A stretch of DNA of 64,000 nt. Origin: Hibiscus mutabilis. Taxonomy: Eukaryota > Streptophyta > Magnoliopsida > Malvales > Malvaceae. The stretch spans positions 1,364,001-1,428,000 of the forward strand of contig CM033726.1 of NCBI GenBank assembly GCA_019671005.1, given 5' to 3'. The position numbers and the translations under genes were made by a program. Below are positions 35,222 to 46,675 of this stretch, in pieces; position 1 is the stretch's first letter, and the number at the start of each line of letters is the position of its first letter. The notes under the pieces were generated by a model. The model worked only from the letters and a program-made list of their open reading frames with translations, made no database searches and was not told the origin of the DNA.

Positions 35222-37968
35222 TGTAATCACTCATTTTCACTTGTAAATACATATTGCATGTATATTTATTATATGAATGTTACTAATATATATATAAGGT
35301 GTGGTGTGCATGTATATTATAAGCTATGTATGTATACGTATTAATGATGAATGTGTGTCGCGTATGTATCTAGAGTATGAGCGTATATGATTAATATATA
35401 TAGATGTTATGATAATTATGGGCAGGATTATATGTACGTATGCCAATATGTTATACTTGTATAAGTATAGGTTTGTATCATGTATATGTATTGCTATTAT
35501 AATTATATTATTATTATTAATATTATTGGGCTGATAAAATGAAAAAAATTAAATATATTAAACCCAAATAAAAATTACAGTCCAAGTCCAAATACAATTA
35601 CAAGGCCCGGTTGGCCCAAACCCAAATCTTATCTAATTACAATTATGGTGTGCAGGTAACTGTGGGCCGTTGGATCAAGATCTGATCCAACGGCCATGAT
35701 CAAACCAAGAAGTCAAAAATATCTGCCAGCCGCGTGTTCCACACGTATGGACCGTTCGAGTGCCACGCGCGCGTGTGGTCCACGCGCGGACGCTTTAATA
35801 TCCCACGCGAGCGTAAGATCCACGCGTTCTGACTCCTCGACTGCGGAGCTCCACGTGGCAAGATCTGAAGCCGTCTCATCAAATCGAGGCTTCATCCAAG
35901 CCGTTCGTCCTTCAAGCCATCTCGACCGTCAGATCAGATCTGATCTAACAACCGAGAACGCGTCTGGCCGCTGGCAGAACACCCATACCGCCACCACGCC
36001 GATATTCAGCCCCCGTGTTCAGAACATGCCCAAGACAACAAGCAAAAATTGTCAGTTCAGATCTGAAAAAACAAGATGCAACTTGCACCAAAACAAAGAC
36101 AATGATATATATGAAACGGGGACTTTTGTAACAGAGGGGTGGTAAAAAAAAAAAACAGAGAGTGTATTGTAACAAGTTTTTTCAGAAATACAAAAAAGAA
36201 GCAACGCAAGTCCAGTGGTACTTTTCTTATTTGTTTTTTTTACATGCATATACAAATAGATAAACAAAAAAAAAGAGAGAAGAAGTCTTACCGTCGCCGT
36301 CCGTGTGTCTCCCTTCCTCAATGACAAGCCTTTCGGCTTCCCCAAGCCAGAGATGGTGAACTGGAGGAAGGGGAAGGCCCCTGGTAGTTTTGTTTTAGGT
36401 TTAAAAGTGTTTTTTTTGTTCGTATTTCCTAGATCTATGGCGAATATAGGTGTATCCTCTGAATCCAACCTCGGATTCGTGTCGAGGATGGAAAGGGGGT
36501 TATTTTGGTGTGTTTTGGAGGCTCGCCGGCGGCGGAGAACACGGCGGCCGGCCGCCGGATTTTGGGTTTCATAGGATCAGTTGAGAGAAAATGAAGAACA
36601 TGGGTTATTACAAAACTGAAGAAATGAAACGAATGGCCAAAAATTTGATTTCGGCCTAAAAAGAGGGTTTATATAATTGTTATTATTTCGTTAAATGAGT
36701 AAATTACACACTAAATCCCCCCGCGTTTCTAATATTTTCACTTTTGTCTTGCCGCATGGTATATTTACAACTCTGGTCCTCTTGTTTTTCAAAATCTTAC
36801 AATCTAGTCCCTAAAATTACATCGAATCGACTTCAAATGGTAAAATTACGCCTTTAACCATCCCGCGTTTTTGAACTTTTCATTTTGAGTCTGCCCCTTG
36901 GTCCAATTACAATTTTGATCCTTCTAGGTTCTGTTTGTTTCGCAATTTCGTCCCTAAATTACATATTATTGTTCTTTAATTTTTGCCACTGACTTTTATT
37001 TTTCTTTCATTTTGATCCTGTTTTCTTTGTAAATATTCATGTTCGTATTATAATCGTATATGTTGATATTCTATTGTTTTATTTTATGTCCTCGTATTTT
37101 TATGTTTACATGTATATGTGTGTTAAGCTTATAATAGTCATGCATCTTTTTATCCGGTTATTCATATTAAGCATGTTATGTTTTAGTTGATTCGTACATG
37201 GTATATTTTGTATTTTTGTATGTGTGTATGTTTTTTTTAAGGATTGCATGCTAGTATATTTACTTTTGTTTGTATGATATATTGTCCCATATATGTTGAA
37301 ATATGTTTTATTACTAGTATGCATGTCTTTTTGAAATATTTGTTCGTCTATACGTACTTATTCCTGCCTTGTTATTCTGACATGTTACAGTTGTTTTTAT
37401 CTATTATTTAGATTAATATGTATATATGCATGATCCAGTCTAATATATTATTTATGTTAGATTAGTATTCTGTTATGTCAATATTTATTGCATTTAAATA
37501 TTTTGCCATGTTTTATATTTTTGCCACTAAGATTGCATATCGAGATATAAATTGTTAATGCGGTGCCCTTTTATCCGAGCGTAAACGGGGGCAGTATCAG
37601 GCGTAGTGATAGTGGTTGGGCGTTTACCCTCGGATAACGGGGCCCTTAAAATTTATTCGCAATAATGACCGAATTTTAAAATAATCGTCACTTTAATCCG
37701 GTAAAGTACCAATTTTGGGCGGTGTGGGGGTGCTAATCCTTCCCCATCCGTAACCGACTCCCGAACCCAACATTTTTGAATCTCTGGTTTTATAGTGTCT
37801 GGCCTACCTAAGTGGCCGGTGGCGACTCCATTTTTTTTAATGCGGTTTCTTTTAAAACCCCACGGAATAAACGTTTTATATCCAAAAAAATCACAAACAC
37901 CTTTCAAAAATACCTTCGAAAAACCCACGTTTTTATTTAGCGATGAGAAAGAAAAAGACATCGCTGCA
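35222..37968 (+). repeat. 3' LTR of element B
   Basis: 2747 bp, near-identical to 25924-28707. Differences include an 18-bp insertion (CGCGTGTGGTCCACGCG region, about 35768), a few single-base indels and loss of about 35 bp near 37700. The end reads ATCGCTGCA. Confidence 0.93.
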
Positions 37969-37973
37969 GCACT

Positions 37974-38480
37974 TGCTCAAGAGACTTGGTACTCGAAGTC
38001 AATTTTGAGAACACCTTCGGCGGTATAATAGTTAGGTAACTCTGAATTTTCTTCCTCAATCCCTTCAAGAACCTCTTGCACCTCATCTTTTCGGTGGCAA
38101 CTAATTCAGGAGCATACCTACTCAACTGGAGAAACTCTTGCTCATATTTGAAAATTGACCGATTCTCTTGTACCAGATGACTAAATCGATCTCTCAGGGT
38201 ATTGATGTGGGCCTCACCCACATACTTCTTCTCAAACTCCTCGAGAAAATCGTCCTAAGATGGTCGATTGGGGTGCCACCCAAGCTCTACTGTTTCCCAC
38301 CATTCTCTAGCATTGCCCTTCAACAAGGACAAGATACATGACAGCTTATCTTCTGATCTCAAACTCATCTGCCTCATAATCCAGCGTGTACCTTGCAACC
38401 ATTACTCCGCCTATACTGGGTTGTCTCGCCCCGATCCATGGAAATCCGTAGCACCTTGCCTCCCCACTCTTTCAACAGTT
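37974..38480 (-). pseudogene. Element A gag remnant, 5' side of the B insertion
   Basis: The minus strand encodes GEAHINTLRDRFSHLVQENR, EYEQEFLQLSRYAPEL-like text (here KYEQEFLQLSRYAPELV), MRCKRFLKGLRKKIQSYL and STKSLEQVL. This is a Tekay-type capsid segment, open for about 90 residues. It is split from the rest of gag by element B, and its upstream part is lost at the junction with the truncated LTR near 38495. Confidence 0.85.
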
Positions 38481-38494
38481 GTCTCGCCTCGATA

Positions 38495-39517
38495 TGCCCC
38501 TTGCGTACCGGTACGTGAAAGCGTTACTGGAATTCTTGACTTGAAAGGGGTACTAATACACAGGGAGGCGTACCGGTACACCCCTCACAACCCTTCCCCC
38601 TATTTCACTAAGGCGTACCGATACGTATGCCCAGTACCGGTACGCGAGCTCGATTTTCGAACTTTAGGTACGGGTTTCACCTAGAAACCCTGTTTAACCC
38701 CATGGTTAAACTCCAAGCCATTCCTACAAGTTATGATGATAGTATTAAGTGGATTTCTACCGATTTTAGGCCATTATAACAACAATTTCATGATTTTCCA
38801 TTAACAACCACTCAAGCTACTCTAAGGCCAAAAACACCAAATCATGCTTCAAAGCTTAACTTTATGATTTCCAGGAAACTATGAGAGTTAGTAGTGTACT
38901 AAACTTAGCTTAGTTGATAACACAAGACCTTCATCCAAAGCTTCAAGCTTTCTTCCATTCTTGAGCCTTGAATGAGCTCCCAACCTCTTTCACTACATGA
39001 GGGGATTACAAAACACATTACAACATTGCTGAAGGATAAAAGGGGCCAAAAACATAATCTAAACTAAAGATTAGAACTCCCAAAATCCAATCCCGTCCAA
39101 CCCTCTCAACCCTCCAACAACCCTTTCCTTCTCCAAACCATACAAAGCTTACCTTGAAATGTAGATCCTTGAAAGCTGGTAACACTTCCCTCAACAAGCT
39201 AAACGTGATTCTTATTTCAAACTCTCAAAATCCTACCTTTGGATGGGGTGGTTTGGATGAGAGATGAGATGGAAAAGGAAGATGAAGACATAAAAAATGG
39301 ATGATCTCACCACTCTGCATAATGCAGAGAAATAAGCCTTTCCTTCCCTCACTCTTCAAATTAGACATTTACCACTTTACCCTTCTACCTCCCATCTCCA
39401 CCCAATCCAACAACCACTTGAGCCCAACACACAAGCTAGCCCAAAAACATGATCCAAATACGAGGCCCATGCCTCGATCAAACTCGACCCTCAGATTCCG
39501 AAATCCGGGTCGTTACA
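38495..39517 (-). repeat. Truncated 5' LTR of element A
   Basis: Matches 20960-22015 of the left LTR, including the CGTACCGGTAC motifs and the terminal CGTTACA. It ends abruptly against gag sequence at about 38495. A deletion therefore removed the inner part of this LTR, the primer-binding site and the start of gag. Confidence 0.85.
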
Positions 39518-39525
39518 ACAATTAT

Positions 39526-39645
39526 CAATCATAGAGAGGTATTACATTCTCAAGACAGATGTCGGGATTCGAACCCATACAAGATTGACCAACATGGGCA
39601 TCCTTGATCACTCAATCAATTAGTGGATCTCACAATTATCGGTCG
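39526..39645 (-). repeat. tRNA-derived SINE fragment
   Basis: GTCGGGATTCGAACCCATAC (B-box-like on the minus strand) is followed by GATCACTCAATCAATTAGTGG (A-box-like). Related text is at 17335-17420 and, in + orientation, at 52858-52965. Confidence 0.6.
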
Positions 39646-40208
39646 TTTTATTTACATATTGTAATAATAATATTTTGATCTATAATTATATGAATTATTG
39701 ATTGTAATTATAATTTTATTTATATTAACAGAATTCCATAAGCATAATAATTTAAGTAATTACTAATCTTGGCCTCCCATGGTTAATCTTGCATCTTTCG
39801 TTTATCTATAATATTTTTTTTCAATTTAAGCCTTTTAATCTTCTAGTTAAATGCAAATATTGTACTTTGAGCCCTCCTAAAAATAATTATTCAATTTAAA
39901 ATCTTTCAAAAATAATTTTTAACTTTAACCCTCTAATATTTTATAATTTTATCTTAGTCCTCCTATGCTAATACGTCCTTTCTTTTGGGAATATAATTAA
40001 CACGAAACAAAAAGTTACAGATTCATCTAATATAATACGAGGATCTCAACATATTAGAGATTTATTCTTTGCATTTAATTATGTTAAATGTTTATAGTTG
40101 AGTCTCTCGATAATATTTTCTCTAAAATTTGAATATGAGTTTTCTCTTGAAGAATATATTCATTTTAAATTATCACTACACACAATTGTTGTTGGTTTGT
40201 TTTTTTAT

Positions 40209-40390
40209 TGTTCTTTTTGTTGCCCTCCCGGCTCCCCAGGGTTTTACCTTGGTTAATCCGAACCGATCAGTGTCGCATGCCTGACTTTGATAGGTAAGTC
40301 TCCCAGCAAGAATTTTTTGCATACACAAGACCTTTAACTTGAGACATAATTAAGCGATACCAAACTGCTTATCACTTGGACCAATACATT
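40209..40390 (-). mobile_element. tRNA-derived SINE, minus copy
   Basis: About 180 bp. The reverse complement reads TTGGTCCAAGTGATAAGCAG (A-box side), then TGTCTCAAGTTAAAGG, then GCAAAAAATTCTTGCTGGGA, TCGGTTCGGATTAACCAAGG and GAGGGCAACAAAAAG. It matches the + copy at 53231-53412 over its full length with clear divergence. Confidence 0.82.
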
Positions 40391-42068
40391 AATTTTTTAT
40401 TGTCTTTTAATTACAACAAAATCATATATAAATTTTCTAAAACAGTCAACCCATAGCACTAATAACATATAATTTTCGCTGAGCATAGAAAAAAAACATA
40501 TAATTTTGCATTAAACCCACCCCCACATGCATGTTCTTGGTACCCAAAATGTATTCAATTTGGCAGATATAATTATGATTATGTAATCATTGTGGATAAT
40601 TAATTAATGATGAAAGACCAAGCAAAAAAGTTGACTGATCTTGGCGGTCCAAGGTCGCGAGCATTGAATGCCATCTGAGACAAAATGAAATAAATAAATA
40701 AGGCCATCTCATCCGTTTCGCTGCACCACCCACCACCCTGTCCATTAATTCTTGCACTGGGCCGCCCCCGCCATAGCTACCGCCATGTGATTCTTTTGTT
40801 TTTTTTTTTTTTTTCCCCCTCATGTTAACTCTACACTATTTATATTTATGTAGAATCTTTAGCTAAATTTGATAGTATAATCTTGCTGTACTCCTACATT
40901 CTCCACTACTCACTCCTCTGCAATAAAGGTTCTCCGATGATTTCATCTTCAATATCGAACTTCCTGAAAATTCATAAAACATATTGTGTACGCTTTCAAC
41001 TCCAGAATCCTCACTCAAAATCTACAAAAGATCAAGAGAATAATGCACCACATCTTCAGGCCAATTGCTATCTTCATAGTGCCAACGTCAAATCCACCTG
41101 ATTGGTTTACTGTCTTACACACAAACTTATCAACCGAGATTTATGGTAGGTTAACCATACAGTTTAGTCTAAACGACCAGTTAATTTTTATAATGATTAT
41201 TGAATTATATTTTAATCGCTAATAAATGGTTAACCGTTTTAACCGTAAACGGTTATTAACCGTTTTATTACAAATTAATCTGTGACATATTATATTTTTC
41301 ACATATTCACCGCTTCTTTTGAGAATAATGAGATTATCTCTTTGATAAGAGGGCCTCAAAATTGGCGTAGCCAATTTTGTGAACAAAATATATGTATAAA
41401 TAATTTAATAACAACTAACCTATATGTTAACCACTAACTATTATTTTTAAAGGTTCAGTTAACCGAAATTATTTAGTCTTAACGGTTTGATTAATTAAAT
41501 TTTAAAATGTAACGATTATATCAATTAACAGTTATAATTTAATATGTACACCCCTAACTAGCACATCAATAGACATCAATCTACCAGACCGAAACTCAAC
41601 ACTCGTCATTAAAAGGTATCATCTCCTCTCCTTAAATGTCTGAACGAGAGACGGCAAAAGGTGTATATTTCTCTCTTTATTAAAAACTTTCTCAAAAATT
41701 TGCACTATTAAGCCATACTTCTTCGACACTTCCTTAGATCGACCTCTACAGTCTACAATGGCTCTCGCCCACATTTAAAATGATGAACCGTCACAACAAC
41801 ATTCATTCATAATTTTATAAATTTTATCATAAGTAAATGCTTTAAATTATTTTTTATTTTTATCGTAATTATTTTTAATAATTATATTTTAAAGTATATG
41901 TGATCATTTAATTAAGTTACAGAACTTAGTTAATAATTTTAAATTTTATATTTTGATATAAATATATTTATATGTATATATTTAAAATATATTTGTATGT
42001 ATAAATAATTTATATGAACAAATTAAAAAAATAAATTCAAAATGGCAAATTGAAACACCGGTATACAA

Positions 42069-42250
42069 GGGTGAACAAAACTTAACTTAACTCGAAAAAA
42101 CAAATTTTTTTTGACTCGAATTGAATTTTATAAACTCATCTAAAAAAAATTTAAAATAAAGTTTGAGTTATAAAATGAGACTCGAATAACTCAAATTTTT
42201 AGTGATGGTGGATCTATTTTCAAGTTCGAGTCAAGTTCCTCAACTCTGTT

Positions 42251-42305
<55 letters not shown>

Positions 42306-42550
42306 ATATGGAAAATATATATAGGTATACTATATGGTTATAGAAAGTCGTTAAATTGAAATCAATTAGTATCGTAACGTTATAAATATTTATAATTAAA
42401 TTTTAAACAGAAACTCAAACAACTCAACTTGACTCTAATTTTATAAACTAGACTTAAAAAATAAAATAAAATTTAATTATAAAATAAGACTCATAAATTC
42501 GACTAATTCAAATATTTTACTTTACTCGACTCGACAAAATACTTACCTAT
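42069..42550. repeat. Worn ACTCGAC-type MITE-like repeat
   Basis: Begins AGGGTGAACAAAACTTAAC and ends with TACTCGACTCGAC. It resembles the MITE at 17456-17871, but no clean end or duplication was found. It contains the TA microsatellite. Confidence 0.5.
42253..42302. repeat. (AT)n microsatellite
   Basis: About 25 uninterrupted AT dinucleotides. Confidence 0.95.
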
Positions 42551-45539
42551 TTATATATTCGTACCACATGTACACAGTAATATCAAGCAAGTAGCAGAAA
42601 ACATATTGTTCCTAAAGCAGCCTGCTTTATTTGTGATCTAAATCTTAGTTTTATTAAATATTAATCAAAACCACACTTGGCTATTCCTTTTTCTCTTTCC
42701 CTTTTCGTTTTTATAATCACCATTATTTTACACTTGGATCTGGTGATTCTCGTCATTATCTCTGGTAAAAGATAATGCAATCAAAAAGTTTAAATTTCTA
42801 GTTTTATCTTTCGGCTTATGGCCAGAAGAGATGAAATTTAATGATATAAAAATTTTACATAATTTTTACTTGCGAACACTTATTTTATATCGATCGAACT
42901 AAAATTCAATTAATTTTGTTAATTAAAAAAAATGTAAATTGGTAATCACGGGCATGTGTATACAACAGTTGTATTAGGCGTGAGAAGGGGATGAAGTGAT
43001 GTTGTTTATTACTTCTTTAAAAGAAGGGAAAAAAACAATTGTATAGTGAGGTTGAATCATTTCAATTGGCTTCAACTCCCAAGCTTTTTTAAATATATTT
43101 TTGGTCAACAATGATATAAAGAATGCACATATTGGAAGAGGACCTTCCCTTCTTTGCTCCTGTTGTCCCCTCCACAGGGCACCTATTTTGTTTCTACCTT
43201 TGAACATCAAAACCTCTGGGAAATAACATCTAGCAAATCCCGATATGTATGTCTTAAACGGACTGATTACGCATTATAATATTGTTTTCTGTACTGCTTA
43301 CCCAACAAATTAATGAGGATTTGTGCTTAGATACTGCCTAATCTTGTAGCTGAGCTGACCTCTCATGCATATACCAGGAAGCAAGGACTTAAATCGATGT
43401 TATTACAGTTTCTGTGGGTATCGTAGTCGTAAATTTTTAAAAAACATAAATTATTGCATATGTAACGGTTGTGGATATCATGAACTAAAAAAATGAACTT
43501 ATATGGTCAGTGGAAAATCTAAAAGAGAAAAAAATTTTGTTCATATTCTCAAGATGGCTTGGAGTGCTTACATTTATTGTATCTGGGAGGAATGCAATTT
43601 CATACAATTCAAGGTACTACTCGATCTATAGATAAAATTGTTATATGTGTAAAAGATATAGTTCGAATTTGATTTTTATAGAAAATGTATAGACAAAAAT
43701 GATAGGGTAAATATACAGTAGAGTATTGCTTGGGGGATTCTTGGCTAGGTAATCCCTCTTACAGTTTGTATAAGTTTACTGTAGCAGTTTGCTGCTCTAA
43801 TAAACTTACATCTTATCCAAAAAAAAACGGTTGTGAATGGTAAATTTAGATGGTGTCAAAATAATTATATAATAACCGCCATTTAAATTCCTGTCAAGAA
43901 GAAGATACGTAGAAACAAAGACTCGCAATTTTCGTACGTTAGCATTCGAGGAATAAAGTCCTTCGTCGATCTTCTAACGATCATATTTTCAGTCATGATA
44001 TTTTATCGTAATTGTAAACATAACATATAATATAATAGCTATTGTAGACCATTATTTTTTATAATAATAATAACGGACCACTATTTGAATTCATGCTTAT
44101 CATAGCCTCAGTCAGGACTTGACTTGCATTGGATTTGTAGTGGTGGGTGTGTATTGGATCCTTCAAAAACTGGGTGTTTGAGATGCAAGGAAGCACTTTT
44201 TTGACCCTAAATCCAGTGAGGGGAAGTTCTTGGTTTAGATCCGGATGAAAAAATATATGTTCCACTGCTCGGTTTCCAATCATAGTTTTGATGATTCTAG
44301 GTAGGGTCCCTGACAAGACACATGATTTACTTACATGACAACTCATATCCACATTTTACTTTATTTGTAAGGGATTCAATCGTCATCTCCAACAGAATTT
44401 ATTTCGCCATTGATAAGATGTGTTATGTGTGGTGAACAATTGAACATGTCATGCAACTACACAAAAAGCCAGCCTCACTCCCTCTCGTCACAAACTCTGG
44501 ACAAATCATAAAACAGATACAAATACATACCTGTCTTAAGAGACACTAGCTATGATGATACATTTGGGGTATGTAAACCTACATCTTTCTCTTCTTTGAT
44601 GCACATCACCCATGTGTAATGCCACCTAAAATGGCTACTAACAAATTGCAAACCGCTAATATAGATGATAGAATAATGTGGGGGTGCCCCTACCTATAAA
44701 AAATAGTGTCTTGGTTAGGATTTCTTGGCAAGGGCACTATTCAGGATCTGTGATGGGCGATTTTCATGATTGCAACTTTGCCCCATCCTTTCATAGAAAG
44801 CTTGGATTTCTTTCTTAATCATCATCTTATTTTCTTCCCATCCCACCTGCCTCTAGGTATGACCGAAAAGCTGAAGAAAGCGGTTGTCCCCCTAAAAATT
44901 TAAAATTTATATATAATTTAAATTTTTTTAAAAAAATTTATATATTTTTTATTAAAATTTTATTGTACCTCCTAAAATTTTATAAATTTATCCCCAACAA
45001 AAAATTCTACATCCGTCCTTGCCTGCCTCCTCTTGTGATATTGTATTCAAAGTTGGGAGGCTTAGCCGCTTAATAGATGTGTTGACGAAGCTCTTTTATA
45101 AACCGTGCTCCATACTATAATATAATAGGGGTAAATTCTAATATCTTTCCCCCAAGTTATGGTTTAAATTCTAAATACATCCCAAATTTTAAAATATTAG
45201 TATTGTATCAATCATGTCATTTCGTGAGCTTAGTTGTTTGTTGGGGCATTAAATATTAGTTTAGATTTGACATGGATCATTTTTATTATAACATGAACCA
45301 ATTTTAACAACGGGAGAATCAAATTTTAAGCATATTTATACATATTACATGGATAATTATGGATATAATGTGTTCAAACATGAAATATACCTAAATTTTA
45401 ATAACATTGTTTGCATTAATGCATCAAATCCAATATGTAACCTAAAATTATCCTCATTGAACACCTATGTCTTGAATGTTTTGCCACTCCATCCGGGCGG
45501 TTTATAGATTTTGGGGGCATGTGCAAATTTTAAAATGTG

Positions 45540-45735
45540 ACCTTAATTTATAATCGATAAGAGATATAAATTTTTTCTTTCAAAAAATTATCTTAATAGA
45601 AAAAATATTATTATATTATCATCTTAAGCAATAAAAAATGACTTATAAACATCTAAAAATTAAACATTTTCACTTAAGAGGTGTCATTCTTTTTGCATGT
45701 TTAAAGTTTTAGATAATTTTTGGGACCCCTTTCTC
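45540..45735 (-). repeat. Short hAT-type transposon fragment
   Basis: Shares GACTTATAAACATCTAAAAA and the following segment with 11340-11420, including the minus-strand codons for HA(K/R)R(M/T)T near the transposase end. Too short to call a gene. Confidence 0.55.
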
Positions 45736-46675
45736 TCGGGAGCCCTGTGCTGTCGCTCCTATCGCGTCTGTCCAGACCCCCACTGTCCTCCATGCATCCG
45801 AACTTAGAACATAACACACAAATGAGTAGCAAAACTTGGAGAGGTCAGTAGATATTCGAAGAAAACAATTCTAGATTATGCTCTGGTGACACGATCCAAC
45901 AGGTTCGGTTAGATCGTGACACAAGGTGTCCATATAATAAGTATACGTTATTTGAAATTCGATCCATGTATTTCAAATATTCACCATACTAAATTCGAGT
46001 TAGTACTTAACGGCCAAACCAACGTTAGGTTGATAGAAGACATAAGTGATAGATACTGGTATTTGAACTGTTCAATTAGAATGTTTTGAAGCTTATAGAC
46101 CGATCAAAAATTCAAGCCATAACATGGGGGACCTCAGTTGCAATTAATCCCTATAATAAACAAAATAACAAAAAGCTCCCTATTGGGTTTTGAAACCCAG
46201 GGGGATTAGTTTAATGGTTTCCATAACTTAGTGATGGGAAAGATAGGGACTTGTAGATTATAGTTATAGGCAATAGCTGCATCTAATCACACAGCTAAGT
46301 AGACAACAGCACGAGTGTAGGACCACCACACTCTCTACTTCCCTTACAATTTCCCCCCTATCTATTTATTTATTTTCTTTTTGGGAGAGATTGTTTATTG
46401 TACGTCTTTTCCAAAAAGCCTCCAAAAATCTGTTATTTAATCTCATCAACACTTCCCTAGAAACACATTCCAACTCTGAAAGAGAGAAAGAGAAGAGCCT
46501 AAGGCTTTTAAATATGAGGGCATGCCCCATAAATTGTACAGCGGTATGCTCCATGCAATTGTCTTCGTTTTAAACTGATAAGGTTGCTTTTAATTCAGTT
46601 CTATAGGCTTTGTGATTCTCTTACAAGACACTGAACTGGTTTTTTTATTGGTTTTCGTAGGTTAAACGGCAGTTG

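Larger units (their letters stand above)
25924..37968 (+). mobile_element. Element B: 12-kb Tat/Ogre-like gypsy element with gag but no pol
   Basis: Two long, nearly identical LTRs (25924-28707 and 35222-37968) flank 6.5 kb of internal sequence. A 5-bp duplication is GCATT on the left and GCACT on the right, one mismatch. A primer-binding-like site follows the 5' LTR, and a purine-rich AAAGAGGGGCAAC precedes the 3' LTR. Internal sequence holds a Gag-tail/coiled-coil ORF, an open capsid-type Gag ORF, and then 3.1 kb of repeats without coding sequence. No protease, RT, RNase H or integrase motif was found on either strand. B splits the gag of element A. Confidence 0.9.
18405..39517 (-). mobile_element. 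Element A: Ty3/gypsy chromovirus (Tekay/Del-like) with nested insertions
   Basis: The outer ends are flanked by a perfect 5-bp duplication ACAAT (18400-18404 and 39518-39522). On the minus strand the order is truncated 5' LTR (right), gag remnant, [element B], zinc knuckle and protease, RT, RNase H, integrase with a chromodomain-like tail, and a 3' LTR (left) that carries solo LTR D. Removing B, D and their duplications leaves about 7.9 kb. The integrase tail (PRYIRPYEILGRVG, VFHVSMLRCY, then TWEVGDD) indicates the Tekay/Del group. This lineage call is from motif recognition only. Confidence 0.88.
39646..46300. other. AT-rich intergenic spacer upstream of the GH3 gene
   Basis: No protein-coding gene recognised. 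Contains a SINE (40209-40390), a possible worn CGGTTAA-type MITE (about 41140-41560, right end TGTACACCCCTA), an ACTCGAC-type repeat with a TA microsatellite, and a hAT fragment. A GAGACA (reverse of the auxin-response core TGTCTC) at 44540-44545 lies about 2.1 kb from the GH3 start, a match expected by chance. Confidence 0.5.

Noticed and set aside
34664..35252. Minus-strand frames with repeated FLYRT/LYKTF text
   Set aside because: Translation of the TATATAG repeat array; no conserved protein.
40587..40823. Minus-strand frame with KKKKKTKESHGGSYGGGG text as a small glycine-rich protein
   Set aside because: Depends on a poly-T/A run; no start context, homolog or domain.
42069..42550. A further hAT MITE with intact ends
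   Set aside because: Motif content fits, but I could not find matching termini or an 8-bp duplication, so it is listed only as a repeat.
44059..44352. 97-codon minus-strand frame in the spacer before GH3
   Set aside because: No recognisable motif; AT-rich context and no splice or promoter support.
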